Shown: positions 33,337 through 41,802 of the stretch, piece by piece
How the letters are laid out: every line of letters begins with the position of its first letter
Position numbering within the stretch: position 1 is the stretch's first letter
DNA from: G11 sp947167445
GTDB lineage: Bacteria > Bacillota > Clostridia > Lachnospirales > Lachnospiraceae
Assembly (NCBI GenBank): GCA_947167445.1
Contig: CAMVID010000015.1
Coordinates: 16,929 to 80,928 of the forward strand
Length of the DNA stretch: 64,000 nucleotides
Direction of reading: 5' to 3'
The notes under the pieces: generated by a model
Databases searched by the model: none
What the model saw: the letters and a program-made list of their open reading frames with translations, nothing else
Told to the model about the DNA's origin: nothing
Program-made: the position numbers and the translations under genes

Positions 33337-35565
33337 ATGCTTACAAAGATTATCTACGTTATAGTCGACTGTATTGCAATAGCGACCATGCTCTTCACCA
33401 TCAGGGCCTTCAAGTCCATTAAGGAGAGGTATGGTCATGTATTCATTAAGGCCATGAGAGCCAGTATTCTGGCTATCATTGCTAACATTATTGTGGCCAT
33501 TTCCTTCAATTCCCTTATGGCTGAGCATGGATACTGTGCCTATTTCGTCTGTCTGGACTGGACAATTTTTTATCTTTCCGGTTTCCTTCTTTCTTACACC
33601 GGACACGATCAGGTAATAAAGAGATTCAGGTTTCTTGCAGGTTCCATTATGGGTATCGATTCCCTTCTGATTCTTTTAAATCCCGTGTTAAACCATGAAT
33701 TTTATATATTTGAAACCCGGGGTGGAGATGGAGCTGTTTTTTTCCAGACAGGCTTCCTTCCTTTGTATTACGTTCACCTTGCCGTTGACTATGTGATGCT
33801 TACCATCGCCTTTGCCTTCATTCTTGTGAGGATTCATCGAAGCTACAGCCTCTACAGGACCCAGTACGTGCTGATTCTTGGCATTTTGATTCTGATTGTG
33901 CTTCTAAACCTCGGATACATGGCCCTTGGTCTGGTTCTGGACGCTTCCGTTGTTTTCTATGCCGTGGGCGGAGTCCTCATATACGTTTGCATCACCATTT
34001 TTGTCCCCAGAAGTCTTATGGTTTCGGCCATCGGTCGAGCCGTTGACAACATGAATGAGGGCCTTATCCTCTTGGATCTGGACAATCACTACATCTACGC
34101 CAACACTTTTGCCGAAAAGCATTTCGATATTACTGCCGAAAACTTTACGCTCCGTTCCGAGCCCGTGGCCACTGTCCTTAGGAATCTGGTAAACGACGAC
34201 AGCTCCTATGGCTCCATTCCTTATGTGAAAAAAACAAATCCCTCCGATAGTTCTTCGGACAGGCATTACCGCGTGAAATACAGTAACCTTGCTGACCACA
34301 AGGGCCGAATTATCGGTTCTTATTTCCTGATTGAGGACACCACGGAGGAAGTATTCTTCCTTAACGAAATAAGACAAGCCAAGACCATGGCGGAGAAGGC
34401 CAATGAAGCCAAAAGTACCTTCCTTGCCAATATGTCCCATGAGATACGTACTCCCCTCAATTCCATCCTCGGAATGAATCAAATGATTCTTCGTTCCGCC
34501 AATGACCCGATTTTAAAGGACTATGCGGAAGGCATTCAGTCCGCCGGGGACATCCTTTTGGGGCTTATCAATGACGTTTTGGACTTCTCCAAAATCGAGG
34601 CCAACAAAATGGAGGTCATCACCAGTACCTACAACCCCCACGACCTCTTAAGGGATTGCTACCTTTGCTTCGAGCAGCTTGCCGAGAAGAAGGGCTTATA
34701 TCTTGAGGTAAAAAGCGACGAATCTCTCCCCTCAGCCCTGAAGGGAGATGTTAAGCTTATTAACCAGGTGCTTTCAAACATCACCTCCAATGCCATCAAA
34801 TACACCAAAGCCGGCGGTGTCACCATCGAAATGGGATATGAGAAAACTGATGATGAAAGCATTGATTTGATTGTTTCCGTCAGCGATACCGGTATCGGAA
34901 TTGTGAAGGAAGATATTCCTTTCCTGTTTGATTCCTTTAAGCGAGTTAACGAGAAGCAGAATGCTTCTATTCAGGGAACGGGCCTTGGCCTTGCAATCAC
35001 CAAGGACCTTATTACCATTATGAACGGCTCAATCTTCGTTGACAGTAAAGTGGGCGTGGGCAGTAAATTCACCGTTCGCCTGCCTCAGAAGGTTGCAGAC
35101 TTCACTCCTGTCGGTCCTTTCACCAAGCAGGCGGAAGTTGCTGAAGAGACCTACAAGGAAAGCTTCAGGGCACCCGATGCCAGAATCCTTGTCGTCGATG
35201 ACGTTCCCATGAATCTCATGGTTGTTGAAGGTCTCCTGAAGCCCACGGAATTAAAAATTGATAAGGCTTCCGGCGGCGATGAAGCCATCGAATTATGTAA
35301 GAAGACAAAATACGACGTCATCCTTTTGGACCACAGAATGCCCGAAAAAGACGGCGTCGAAACCTTTAACATTATTTCAAAGGAAGGACTTAACACAGAC
35401 ACTCCCGTTATCATGCTTACCGCCAACGCTTTAAGCGGCGTGGAGGAAGAATACCGAGGCCTCGGCTTTGCAGATTACCTCTCAAAGCCCACCCGCGTGG
35501 AAGATTTGGAGGCCGCCCTGATACGGCACCTGCCGAAGGAGAAGGTTGTGCTGGTGGAGAAATAG
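33337..35565 (+). CDS. Hybrid sensor histidine kinase with 7TM-type sensor, PAS and receiver
   Basis: 742 residues from the ATG at 33337, with GGAG six bases upstream and the -10 at 33295. Seven hydrophobic helices (about 1-215), a PAS-like domain (MNEGLILLDLDNHYIYANTF), HisKA (FLANMSHEIRTPLNSILGMN), HATPase_c (NAIKYTKAGG, DTGIGIV, QGTGLGLAITKDL) and a receiver (ILVVDDVPMNLMVVEG, ILLDHRMPEKDG). There is no output domain, so it needs a partner. The stop codon TAG is the first element of a palindromic repeat. One of few plus-strand genes in the window. Confidence 0.92.
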   Translation: MLTKIIYVIVDCIAIATMLFTIRAFKSIKERYGHVFIKAMRASILAIIANIIVAISFNSLMAEHGYCAYFVCLDWTIFYLSGFLLSYTGHDQVIKRFRFLAGSIMGIDSLLILLNPVLNHEFYIFETRGGDGAVFFQTGFLPLYYVHLAVDYVMLTIAFAFILVRIHRSYSLYRTQYVLILGILILIVLLNLGYMALGLVLDASVVFYAVGGVLIYVCITIFVPRSLMVSAIGRAVDNMNEGLILLDLDNHYIYANTFAEKHFDITAENFTLRSEPVATVLRNLVNDDSSYGSIPYVKKTNPSDSSSDRHYRVKYSNLADHKGRIIGSYFLIEDTTEEVFFLNEIRQAKTMAEKANEAKSTFLANMSHEIRTPLNSILGMNQMILRSANDPILKDYAEGIQSAGDILLGLINDVLDFSKIEANKMEVITSTYNPHDLLRDCYLCFEQLAEKKGLYLEVKSDESLPSALKGDVKLINQVLSNITSNAIKYTKAGGVTIEMGYEKTDDESIDLIVSVSDTGIGIVKEDIPFLFDSFKRVNEKQNASIQGTGLGLAITKDLITIMNGSIFVDSKVGVGSKFTVRLPQKVADFTPVGPFTKQAEVAEETYKESFRAPDARILVVDDVPMNLMVVEGLLKPTELKIDKASGGDEAIELCKKTKYDVILLDHRMPEKDGVETFNIISKEGLNTDTPVIMLTANALSGVEEEYRGLGFADYLSKPTRVEDLEAALIRHLPKEKVVLVEK

Positions 35566-35640
35566 GTGCAAAATGGGGACAGGCCCAAACTGCACGTCCA
35601 AAGGATGTGCAGTTTGGGCCTGTCCCCATTTTGCACCTAT
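35562..35640. repeat. Palindromic repeat, GTGCA...GGGGACAG family (complete copy A)
   Basis: Near-perfect 79-bp palindrome: ATAGGTGCAAAATGGGGACA... to its complement ending TGTCCCCATTTTGCACCTAT, with inner CAAACTGCACRTCC arms around AAA. It begins at the TAG stop of the hybrid kinase and could also act as a terminator. Nearly identical to copy B at 36224-36300. Confidence 0.92.
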
Positions 35641-35654
35641 GGTCTGCCATCAAC

Positions 35655-35692
35655 AAAAAAGGTATTCACCCTCAAGGGCGAATACCTTTTCT
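35655..35692. terminator. Bidirectional intrinsic terminator
   Basis: AAAGGTATTC and GAATACCTTT arms with A- and T-runs on both sides, between the hybrid kinase (plus) and the acidic lipoprotein gene (minus). Confidence 0.75.
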
Positions 35693-35732
35693 AATGTTTT
35701 TAATGCTTTAATACTTAGTTGTATTCGAAAGA

Positions 35733-36053
35733 TTAAGCATCAACTTCTGCGTCAGTTGTTTCCTCAGCTGCTGCATCTTCTGTAGCTGTCTCGTCAGCCT
35801 TCTCCTCAGCCTCTGCCTCAGCGTCAGCCTTCTCAGCGTCCTCTGCCTCAGCATCCTCTGTTGTCTCTTCAGCTGCAGCGTCCTCTGTAGCTTCTGTAGC
35901 TACATCTTCAGCTGCTTCCTCAGCTGCATCAGCTGTCTCCTCAACAACTGTCTCAGCCTCTGTTGTTGCTGCTGCGTCGTCCTTGCTTCCGCAACCGATC
36001 ATGCATGCGCTGATGCATAATCCCATGAGTAATGCTACTGTTCTTTTTTTCAT
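35733..36053 (-). CDS. Acidic Ala/Glu-rich lipoprotein
   Basis: 106 residues. Signal peptide with lipobox (ISACMIGC), then a low-complexity tail almost wholly of Ala, Glu, Asp and Thr (EEAAEDVATEATEDAAAEET-like). Good AGGAG site and its own promoter. Sits alone between two near-identical palindromic repeats and convergent to the hybrid kinase. Possibly a cell-envelope spacer or a metal or cation sink; no real family match. The translated tail probably evolves by slippage. Confidence 0.75.
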   Translation of the reverse strand: MKKRTVALLMGLCISACMIGCGSKDDAAATTEAETVVEETADAAEEAAEDVATEATEDAAAEETTEDAEAEDAEKADAEAEAEEKADETATEDAAAEETTDAEVDA

Positions 36054-36110
36054 AATAAAACACTCCTTAAAACTAAAAATCTATACGTCACTTTCGCAAC
36101 GCACCTACCG

Positions 36111-36139
36111 AGAATACTCCTTTAAAAACCTTAATGCAA
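36111..36139 (-). promoter_or_regulatory. Promoter of the acidic lipoprotein gene
   Basis: Minus-strand TTGCAT (36134-36139), 17 bp, TATTCT (36111-36116). Upstream are two TTCTTAA-C/G-ATTT copies 23 bp apart that could be activator sites. Confidence 0.6.
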
Positions 36140-36223
36140 GCCTGTAAATCTTAAGAAAAATCTACATAAAATGTTAAGAAATTGGTGCTCTCCCCCCAGT
36201 ATACGCAAAGGTTGGCCCCGGAA

Positions 36224-36300
36224 AGGTGCAAAATGGGGACAGGCCCAAACTGCACATCCTTTGGACGTGCAGTTTGGGCCTGTCCCCATTTTGCACCTAT
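36224..36300. repeat. Palindromic repeat, GTGCA...GGGGACAG family (complete copy B)
   Basis: Same palindrome as copy A, with one loop swap (ATCCTTTGGAC). Its right end supplies the TAG stop (36297-36299) of the next minus-strand gene. The two copies flank the acidic lipoprotein gene. Confidence 0.92.
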
Positions 36301-37307
36301 TTGTATTCCATCAAGGCGAACAGCGGTTTCACAACCACAACTTCGTCATACTCTTTCTGGGTTACGGTAACCGAAGGATTCAAGGCCTTCAAATCATCCT
36401 TGACCACCTGCATGGCCTCGTCGATGGTAATGGCGCGGCCCATCTTAATGGCTCTAATAAGGCGCTCCATGACGATGGGGTGGGCGTAATAAGCGGGAAC
36501 CGGGAAACCTTCATAGGTTCCTATATGAGCTTCCTGGGTGGCAAGGGCCTTCTCCCACTGTTCTTCGCCGTACTTTTTGTTTCTGGTGCCGGAGGGCAGA
36601 ACCCTTGATGCCATAGCAAAAAGGATTGCCGCAAATCCAAACAAAACAAAGTAAACTGCGCCGTCTGCGGTGTGGTTAATCCATGATGTAATTCCCCAGA
36701 CAGCGGATGCCAAGCCTGCCAAAAGAATTAGAATTGCGATAAGTCTGTAGGTTGGGCTTATGGAGTCGAGGGTGCGTTTTTGCTTGGCACAAAAAGCCAG
36801 GCGGTCCGACTTCTCAGGCTGCAGTTTAAGGAATTTCTCTGCTCGCTCAAGCTTCTCAACGCTTTTTGTAGCCTCGGGAGTCAGCTCCTTTAAGTACTTC
36901 TTTCTCTCCTCTTCCTCAGCCTTTCTAAGGCGTTCCTCCGCCTCTTTGCTGTGGGTGGGAATTTCCGGGTGATCTATTTCAATGCGATGCAACAGTGCAT
37001 CCACGTCGTTTTCAATTTTGAAATTGCATTGCTTTTCTTTGCCGTTTTTGAGCTTGACAACGAGGTAAGGGATTGAGCCGAATATTCCTTTTCCGGTAAA
37101 ACCGCCTTTGCTCATTGCCACCCTCTTGAAGACTCTGTCGATGTCTTCGTATTTGACATAGAAAATCCTGTCGATATAAAAGCTGTTTAGATAAAGGGCC
37201 TTCTCTCCGATACCGCAGGGGCCGGATCTAAGGCAGTTTCGCTTATCAGTAGCGAGCTCTGTTTTTGCCAAAACATTATCTGTAAGGGCTTTCGGTGCGA
37301 TTATCAT
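36297..37307 (-). CDS. Hypothetical membrane protein
   Basis: 336 residues from the ATG at 37307, which has GGGGGAAG just before it; an ATG four codons earlier has no usable site. The N-terminal ~110 residues resemble a PH-like soluble domain (NSFYIDRIFYVKYEDIDRVF, VVKLKNGKEKQCNFKIENDV). A charged helix rich in Glu and Lys (115-165) follows, then two membrane helices (about 192-212 and 220-242) and a C-terminal soluble part ending MEYK. No family recognised with confidence. Confidence 0.72.
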   Translation of the reverse strand: MIIAPKALTDNVLAKTELATDKRNCLRSGPCGIGEKALYLNSFYIDRIFYVKYEDIDRVFKRVAMSKGGFTGKGIFGSIPYLVVKLKNGKEKQCNFKIENDVDALLHRIEIDHPEIPTHSKEAEERLRKAEEEERKKYLKELTPEATKSVEKLERAEKFLKLQPEKSDRLAFCAKQKRTLDSISPTYRLIAILILLAGLASAVWGITSWINHTADGAVYFVLFGFAAILFAMASRVLPSGTRNKKYGEEQWEKALATQEAHIGTYEGFPVPAYYAHPIVMERLIRAIKMGRAITIDEAMQVVKDDLKALNPSVTVTQKEYDEVVVVKPLFALMEYK

Positions 37308-37331
37308 AACTTCCCCCATCCTTAAATTTCT

Positions 37332-37362
37332 AAAAAGGGGAGCGCTTACGCGTTCCCCTTTC
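37332..37362 (-). terminator. Intrinsic terminator after cstA
   Basis: Minus strand: GGGGAACGC, GTAA loop, GCGCTCCCC, then TTTTT. Ten bases beyond the cstA stop. Confidence 0.85.
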
Positions 37363-37371
37363 CATATTCAG

Positions 37372-38838
37372 TTATGCTCTCTCGGCTTTCTTGGTTGCAC
37401 GAAGGAACAGTACAAGGAATAATACTGCTGCTATTATACCACCGGGATAAGCCACTGTGGTGTTGTTCTTGAAGAAAGGAATAAGTCCGAGACACTCAGG
37501 TGCCATCAGGAAGTAGGTTAATGAAACCGCACTCATGAAGGTTGCGGGTACAACAGTAACCCAGTAATTCTTCTTCTCTTTGAACAGGTACATTGATGCG
37601 GACCAGAGAACGATCATTGCAAGGGTCTGGTTGGTCCAGCTGAAGTATCTCCAGATGATGGAGTAGTCGATGAATCCAAGGGTGTTTCCATAGCCGAGGA
37701 TTGCGCCTACGCCGAGAACGGGGATACAGAGTTTCAGACGGTTAACCTTGTTGGTCTGGTCAAGTCCGATCCAGTCAGCAAGTGTAAGACGAGCTGAACG
37801 GAATGCTGTATCACCTGAAGTGATGGGACATGCGATAACGCCAAGCATTGCAAGAGCAATACCTATACCGCCCATGGTCTTGGAGCAGATTTCGTATACG
37901 CTGGTTGCGTTTCCGCCGCCAACTTCAACGAGGCCTGCACCGCCGTAAATTGCACAGCCTGCAGCTGCCCAGATAAGAGCGATGACGCCCTCTGCCACCA
38001 TTGCTCCGTAGAATACGAAGTGGCCCTGTTTCTCACTCTTTAAACATCTGGCCATAATAGGGCTCTGTGTTGAGTGGAAACCTGAGATTGCACCACATGC
38101 TACGGTGATGAACATGAAGGACCAGATAGGTGTTCCGTTGGGATGCATGTTCTTAAAGTTATTCCAAAGCTCGGGCATTACATAGGTGCCTTTTGCGGTA
38201 CCGACAATCATACCGAAGCAAACACCCACTGCCATGATAATAAGGCAGATGCCAAAGACGGGATAGATACGGCCTATGATTTTGTCAACTGCAACGAATG
38301 TAGCGATAAAATAGTAAACCAGGATAATGGTGAGCCAGAATACCGGATTAACCAGTATGCCATCGGCGCCATTGTTAGTAAATAATACTTTCAAGAGTCC
38401 GGCAGGACCTACTGCAAATACAGTACCTACCATAACAAGAAGTATTACTGCGAAGACTCTCATGATGTTCTTCATGGTGTTTCCAAGGTAAATCCCCGTA
38501 ACCTCGGAAATAGAGTCTCCGTTGTTTCTCTCGGAAAGCATTCCGGAGAAGTAATCATGTACAGCACCTGCGAAGATGGTACCGAATGTAATCCAAAGGA
38601 ATACAACAGGTCCCCACTCTGCACCAGTCAATGCACCGAAAATCGGGCCAAGTCCGGCAATGTTGAGTAACTGTACGAGGAAAAGCTTCCACTGAGGCAG
38701 AACAACGTAGTCAACCCCGTCGTTGATTGCCACAGCAGGTGTCTCACGGTCGTCAGGTCCAAAGGTGTTCTCAACGAACTTACCATATGTGAAGTACCCC
38801 ACAATCAGAATTGCGAGACAAATAAAGAAACTGATCAT
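37372..38838 (-). CDS. cstA: Carbon starvation protein CstA family transporter
   Basis: 488 residues from the ATG at 38838, with GAGGGTG five bases upstream; the longer frame to 38922 runs through the promoter. About 13 hydrophobic helices, with the CstA hallmarks DYVVLPQWKLFLVQLLNIAG, GPIFGALTGAEWGPVVFLWI and GAVHDYFSGMLSERNNGDSI. The family moves peptides or pyruvate; the length matches the shorter clade found in Firmicutes. Single-gene transcript with its own promoter and terminator. Confidence 0.9.
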   Translation of the reverse strand: MISFFICLAILIVGYFTYGKFVENTFGPDDRETPAVAINDGVDYVVLPQWKLFLVQLLNIAGLGPIFGALTGAEWGPVVFLWITFGTIFAGAVHDYFSGMLSERNNGDSISEVTGIYLGNTMKNIMRVFAVILLVMVGTVFAVGPAGLLKVLFTNNGADGILVNPVFWLTIILVYYFIATFVAVDKIIGRIYPVFGICLIIMAVGVCFGMIVGTAKGTYVMPELWNNFKNMHPNGTPIWSFMFITVACGAISGFHSTQSPIMARCLKSEKQGHFVFYGAMVAEGVIALIWAAAGCAIYGGAGLVEVGGGNATSVYEICSKTMGGIGIALAMLGVIACPITSGDTAFRSARLTLADWIGLDQTNKVNRLKLCIPVLGVGAILGYGNTLGFIDYSIIWRYFSWTNQTLAMIVLWSASMYLFKEKKNYWVTVVPATFMSAVSLTYFLMAPECLGLIPFFKNNTTVAYPGGIIAAVLFLVLFLRATKKAERA

Positions 38839-38906
38839 TTCTTCACCCTCCTTATGTGTTTTTGCGTTTCCCAAAAGTAATGGGGAATAGCCCCCATCCA
38901 TATATA

Positions 38907-38935
38907 ATTTTAGGTCTTTCAAACCCTTAATTCAA
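38907..38935 (-). promoter_or_regulatory. Promoter of cstA
   Basis: Minus-strand TTGAAT (38930-38935), 17 bp, TAAAAT (38907-38912). The leader carries an ATGGGG/CCCCAT hairpin near 38880-38900. Confidence 0.6.
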
Positions 38936-38962
38936 TAAAAAACCCCGCCTTCTCCCTTACAT

Positions 38963-39007
38963 AAAAAATATCGCCATCAAACCTCTGGGGTATGGCTTGA
39001 TGACGAT
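38963..39007 (-). terminator. Intrinsic terminator after the DUF3021 gene
   Basis: Minus strand: ATCGTCATCAAGCC and GGTTTGATGGCGAT arms followed by ATTTTTTAT; ends the ABC-LytTR-DUF3021 transcript. Confidence 0.8.
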
Positions 39008-39043
39008 TATACTTGCAGTGTATGTTTTGGGGCTTTGTACCCT

Positions 39044-39514
39044 CTATCTCTTATTATACTGCTCCAAAGCCTTGTTCATCTTTCTGTCCTCGGCCTTCTC
39101 CTTCATACGGCTGATAAAAACGCCAATGGTAGAGCAAATCGAGAAGGATACGATAAAGCCTATCCAGGCTAAGAAGTCATTAAAGGGGAACCACTTAAAA
39201 ATCACTACAAAAGCTGCAATCACCACGGTAATAGCCACATAAAAAGCCACGTTTCTCGCCACTATGGAAAGGGACTTGATTAACTTATCCGTGAAAAGAA
39301 TAGCCTGGCATACTGTGATTATCACAGACAGAGCAAAAAGTTGAAGAATTGTCCCAAGGGCCAACCCTTTTTTCCCCAGTTCAAATAAGGATCCAAAGCC
39401 CTCGACTTTTTCGCCAACAACTGCCGCCAAAGCCACAAAGATCAAAATCATGATTCCAAGGGTGGTAAAAACCTGCCCTATATAATTAAAAATCGTCTTA
39501 TTATCTTCCATCAC
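39044..39514 (-). CDS. DUF3021 membrane protein
   Basis: 156 residues, four hydrophobic helices (GIMILIFVALAAVVG, LFALSVIITVCQAILF, VAFYVAITVVIAAFVVIF, FLAWIGFIVSFSICSTIGVF) and a basic C-terminus. DUF3021 proteins are routinely encoded with LytTR regulators, often as their membrane inhibitor. Starts four bases inside the LytTR gene. Confidence 0.88.
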   Translation of the reverse strand: MMEDNKTIFNYIGQVFTTLGIMILIFVALAAVVGEKVEGFGSLFELGKKGLALGTILQLFALSVIITVCQAILFTDKLIKSLSIVARNVAFYVAITVVIAAFVVIFKWFPFNDFLAWIGFIVSFSICSTIGVFISRMKEKAEDRKMNKALEQYNKR

Positions 39515-39951
39515 TTCACTCCCAATCTGCTTCTCAGTTCATCGGAATACATGCGAGAAACCACTATCTGCTCATCATTTATAAGGGTCACTCTGATTCG
39601 CCTGTTGATATCGGCCTTAAGGCTCTTCACTTTCTTAAGATTCAAAAGCCCCTGCTTGCTGATTCTTATGAAATCCCTCTCCGAAAGCCTGGCCTCAAAT
39701 TCGTAAAGCTTCAAGCCTGACTCGTAAACCTCCTCCTCGGTGTACACGAAGGTGTTTCTCTCCACCGCCTCGATGTAGAGAATCTTTTCCGTGTCAAGGA
39801 TGTAGGTTTCGTCGGCTTTCTTCACCGGAATCTGGCTGTCCATCATCCTAAGAAGGGACACCATTTTTTCCACTTCAGGCGTCAATCTGGGAGACGTGAT
39901 TTTTACCACCGTGTCCTGATATTTCTCGTCGATATCAATCTCAACCTTCAT
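39511..39951 (-). CDS. LytTR-domain DNA-binding regulator
   Basis: 146 residues with no receiver domain. The C-terminal LytTR domain is clear (ILYIEAVERNTFVYTEEEVY, FIRISKQGLLNLKKVKSLKA, VSRMYSDELRSRLG). Stand-alone LytTR proteins with a DUF3021 partner form membrane-coupled regulators. It lies directly between the ABC permease and the DUF3021 gene and probably controls this operon through the direct repeats at 41644-41672. Confidence 0.92.
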   Translation of the reverse strand: MKVEIDIDEKYQDTVVKITSPRLTPEVEKMVSLLRMMDSQIPVKKADETYILDTEKILYIEAVERNTFVYTEEEVYESGLKLYEFEARLSERDFIRISKQGLLNLKKVKSLKADINRRIRVTLINDEQIVVSRMYSDELRSRLGVK

Positions 39952-40674
39952 TTATTCCAATCCTTTTCTCTGATAGGCGAAAACAAAAAGTGCTGTGAAC
40001 AAAACGGCGTTTGCTGCGATAATCACCGCATTTGTGGCATTTACGGACGCCAATGCCATCTCATCGAGAGTGATTTTCAACTGCTGTGTAAAAAACACCT
40101 TGCCCACCTTTTCTATTTTATCATTAAACATGGACAGCATGGGCACAAAAGCCAAAATTAACATCACAGGCACAGTTAACGAAGTTGCCGTCATTTGATT
40201 TTTGGCAAAAACGCCTATCGCCGCGCCGGCTACAGTCGAGATTACAAAGCCAATTGCCATGATAGAAAGGTAGGATGCTACGGCAGATTCCGATATTTGA
40301 GCTGATGATGTTTTTACTAAGGAGGGCGGAATAGTAGTTGACATAACACCTGCCCCTATCATGCATATTGTCCACACATAAGTGGCGATTCCAATGAGAT
40401 ACTGCCAGGGTTTAACGTTGGCCATCATAAGGACTCTTAAAGTGTCCTTCTCTTTTTCCTCGGAAATGATGCCCGCAGTTGCGGTCAAGGGCGCCATTCC
40501 CATGAACATGGTTGAGAAGAGCTTTGTGAAGAACAAAGGCTCCATGCCCTCAATGTTTACTGCATTTTCCATAACTATTGTAAGCAGGGGGAACATCACA
40601 AACTGGATGAGAATCGTTTTGTTTTTGAAGGTATCCTGCAGTTGTTTCTTTATAATCACAATTATATTTCTCAT
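39952..40674 (-). CDS. ABC-2-type transporter permease
   Basis: 240 residues with six hydrophobic helices and the ABC-2 permease layout (QLQDTFKNKTILIQFVMFPL, GIISEEKEKDTLRVLMMANV). Starts at the base after the ATPase stop codon, and the LytTR gene starts at the base after its own stop. Probably exports a peptide or drug; substrate not known. Confidence 0.88.
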   Translation of the reverse strand: MRNIIVIIKKQLQDTFKNKTILIQFVMFPLLTIVMENAVNIEGMEPLFFTKLFSTMFMGMAPLTATAGIISEEKEKDTLRVLMMANVKPWQYLIGIATYVWTICMIGAGVMSTTIPPSLVKTSSAQISESAVASYLSIMAIGFVISTVAGAAIGVFAKNQMTATSLTVPVMLILAFVPMLSMFNDKIEKVGKVFFTQQLKITLDEMALASVNATNAVIIAANAVLFTALFVFAYQRKGLE

Positions 40675-41529
40675 TTATGCGCCCTCCTCAAGTGCCTTGC
40701 CCGTCAGCTCAAGAAATACGGTTTCCAGGGTGGGTTCGGTGGAGTGAATGGTTGAGATTTCTCCCTTATTCAGCAACTCAAAAACCTCCCTGGCTGTATC
40801 GGTACTCTCCTGAGATAATTCCAAATCCCTTCCGTTTGTTAAGTGCAGTTTAATTCTTTTGTTAAAGTTATATCTTCTGCAGATGTCCTCAGGCGTACCA
40901 TTCTCAACTATTTTGCCCTCGTTAAGGAGGAAGATATTATCACAAAGTTTATGGGCCTCTTCCATGTTATGGGTGGTTAAAAAGATTGTGCATCCTTCCT
41001 GCTTTTTCTTTAGGATAATTCTGTGGATAGCCCTCATTGACTGAGGATCCAGGCCCGCGGTAGGCTCATCAAGGAATATGATTTCCGGCGAGTGCATGAA
41101 GACTCTTGCCAACTGAAGCCTTGCCCTCATACCCTTTGAAAGGTTGGCAGCAAGCTTCTTATAGTCATCCATTAATCCCACCTCATCCAGTGTCTCTTTG
41201 ATTCTGATATGTTTGATTCCGTAGATATCGGCAAAGATCTTCAGGTTATCAACGCATGTGAGCCTGTCGTAAAGGCCGAATCTGTCCATCATAATCCCGA
41301 ATCTTTTCTTGTCTTCTCCGGTGAGTTTTGAAGCCTCCTTGTCAAAGACTCTTACGCTTCCGCTATCATAGCTAAGCTGCCCCGTGAGAATCTTTATAAT
41401 AGTGGTCTTTCCGGCTCCCGATGGTCCAAGAAGCCCAACGATGCTGCCCTTCGCGACGCTTAAGTTTATGTCTTTGAGAACCTGTTTGTCGCCAAAGCTC
41501 TTTTTTAGATTTGTGCATGTAATCATCAT
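40675..41529 (-). CDS. ABC transporter ATP-binding protein
   Basis: 284 residues. Walker A GLLGPSGAGKTTIIKILTG, signature NLSKGMRARLQLARVF, Walker B EIIFLDEPTAGLDPQ, and H-loop LTTHNMEEAH. The C-terminal ~60 residues form the accessory domain usual in drug/bacteriocin exporters. AAAGGAAAACAT before the ATG. First gene of the four-gene operon. Confidence 0.93.
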   Translation of the reverse strand: MMITCTNLKKSFGDKQVLKDINLSVAKGSIVGLLGPSGAGKTTIIKILTGQLSYDSGSVRVFDKEASKLTGEDKKRFGIMMDRFGLYDRLTCVDNLKIFADIYGIKHIRIKETLDEVGLMDDYKKLAANLSKGMRARLQLARVFMHSPEIIFLDEPTAGLDPQSMRAIHRIILKKKQEGCTIFLTTHNMEEAHKLCDNIFLLNEGKIVENGTPEDICRRYNFNKRIKLHLTNGRDLELSQESTDTAREVFELLNKGEISTIHSTEPTLETVFLELTGKALEEGA

Positions 41530-41600
41530 ATGTTTTCCTTTCAGCGTTCCTGTGTTTGTTCTTTTCTTTGGTTATGAGATTCCTTCGTTTTTACAAACAC

Positions 41601-41672
41601 AAAATAACAATCATTCATCGGGAAAACAATAGCCTATGACGTTAGTTGCCGTTTTGGCGACATGAGTTGCCG
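41601..41672 (-). promoter_or_regulatory. Promoter of the ABC-LytTR operon with LytTR-type direct repeats
   Basis: Minus-strand TTGTTT (41624-41629), 17 bp, TATTTT (41601-41606). Just upstream lie two CGGCAACT copies (41665-41672 and 41644-41651) exactly 21 bp apart, the spacing typical of LytTR dimer sites. Confidence 0.7.
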
Positions 41673-41734
41673 GAAAAGTGGCTTGAGATAGGGAAACTGT
41701 ACCCAGCGCTGAGCTTGAAGCTTGTTTTAGGTAC

Positions 41735-41783
41735 AAAAAAGGCGTAGCCCTATGGTCTATTGGCCGCAGGACTACGCCTTATT
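41735..41783 (-). terminator. Intrinsic terminator after the AraC-GyrI gene
   Basis: Minus strand: AAGGCGTAGTCCT ... AGGGCTACGCCTT then TTTTT. Confidence 0.85.
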
Positions 41784-41802
41784 ATGTCATAATTTCTAAC
41801 GC

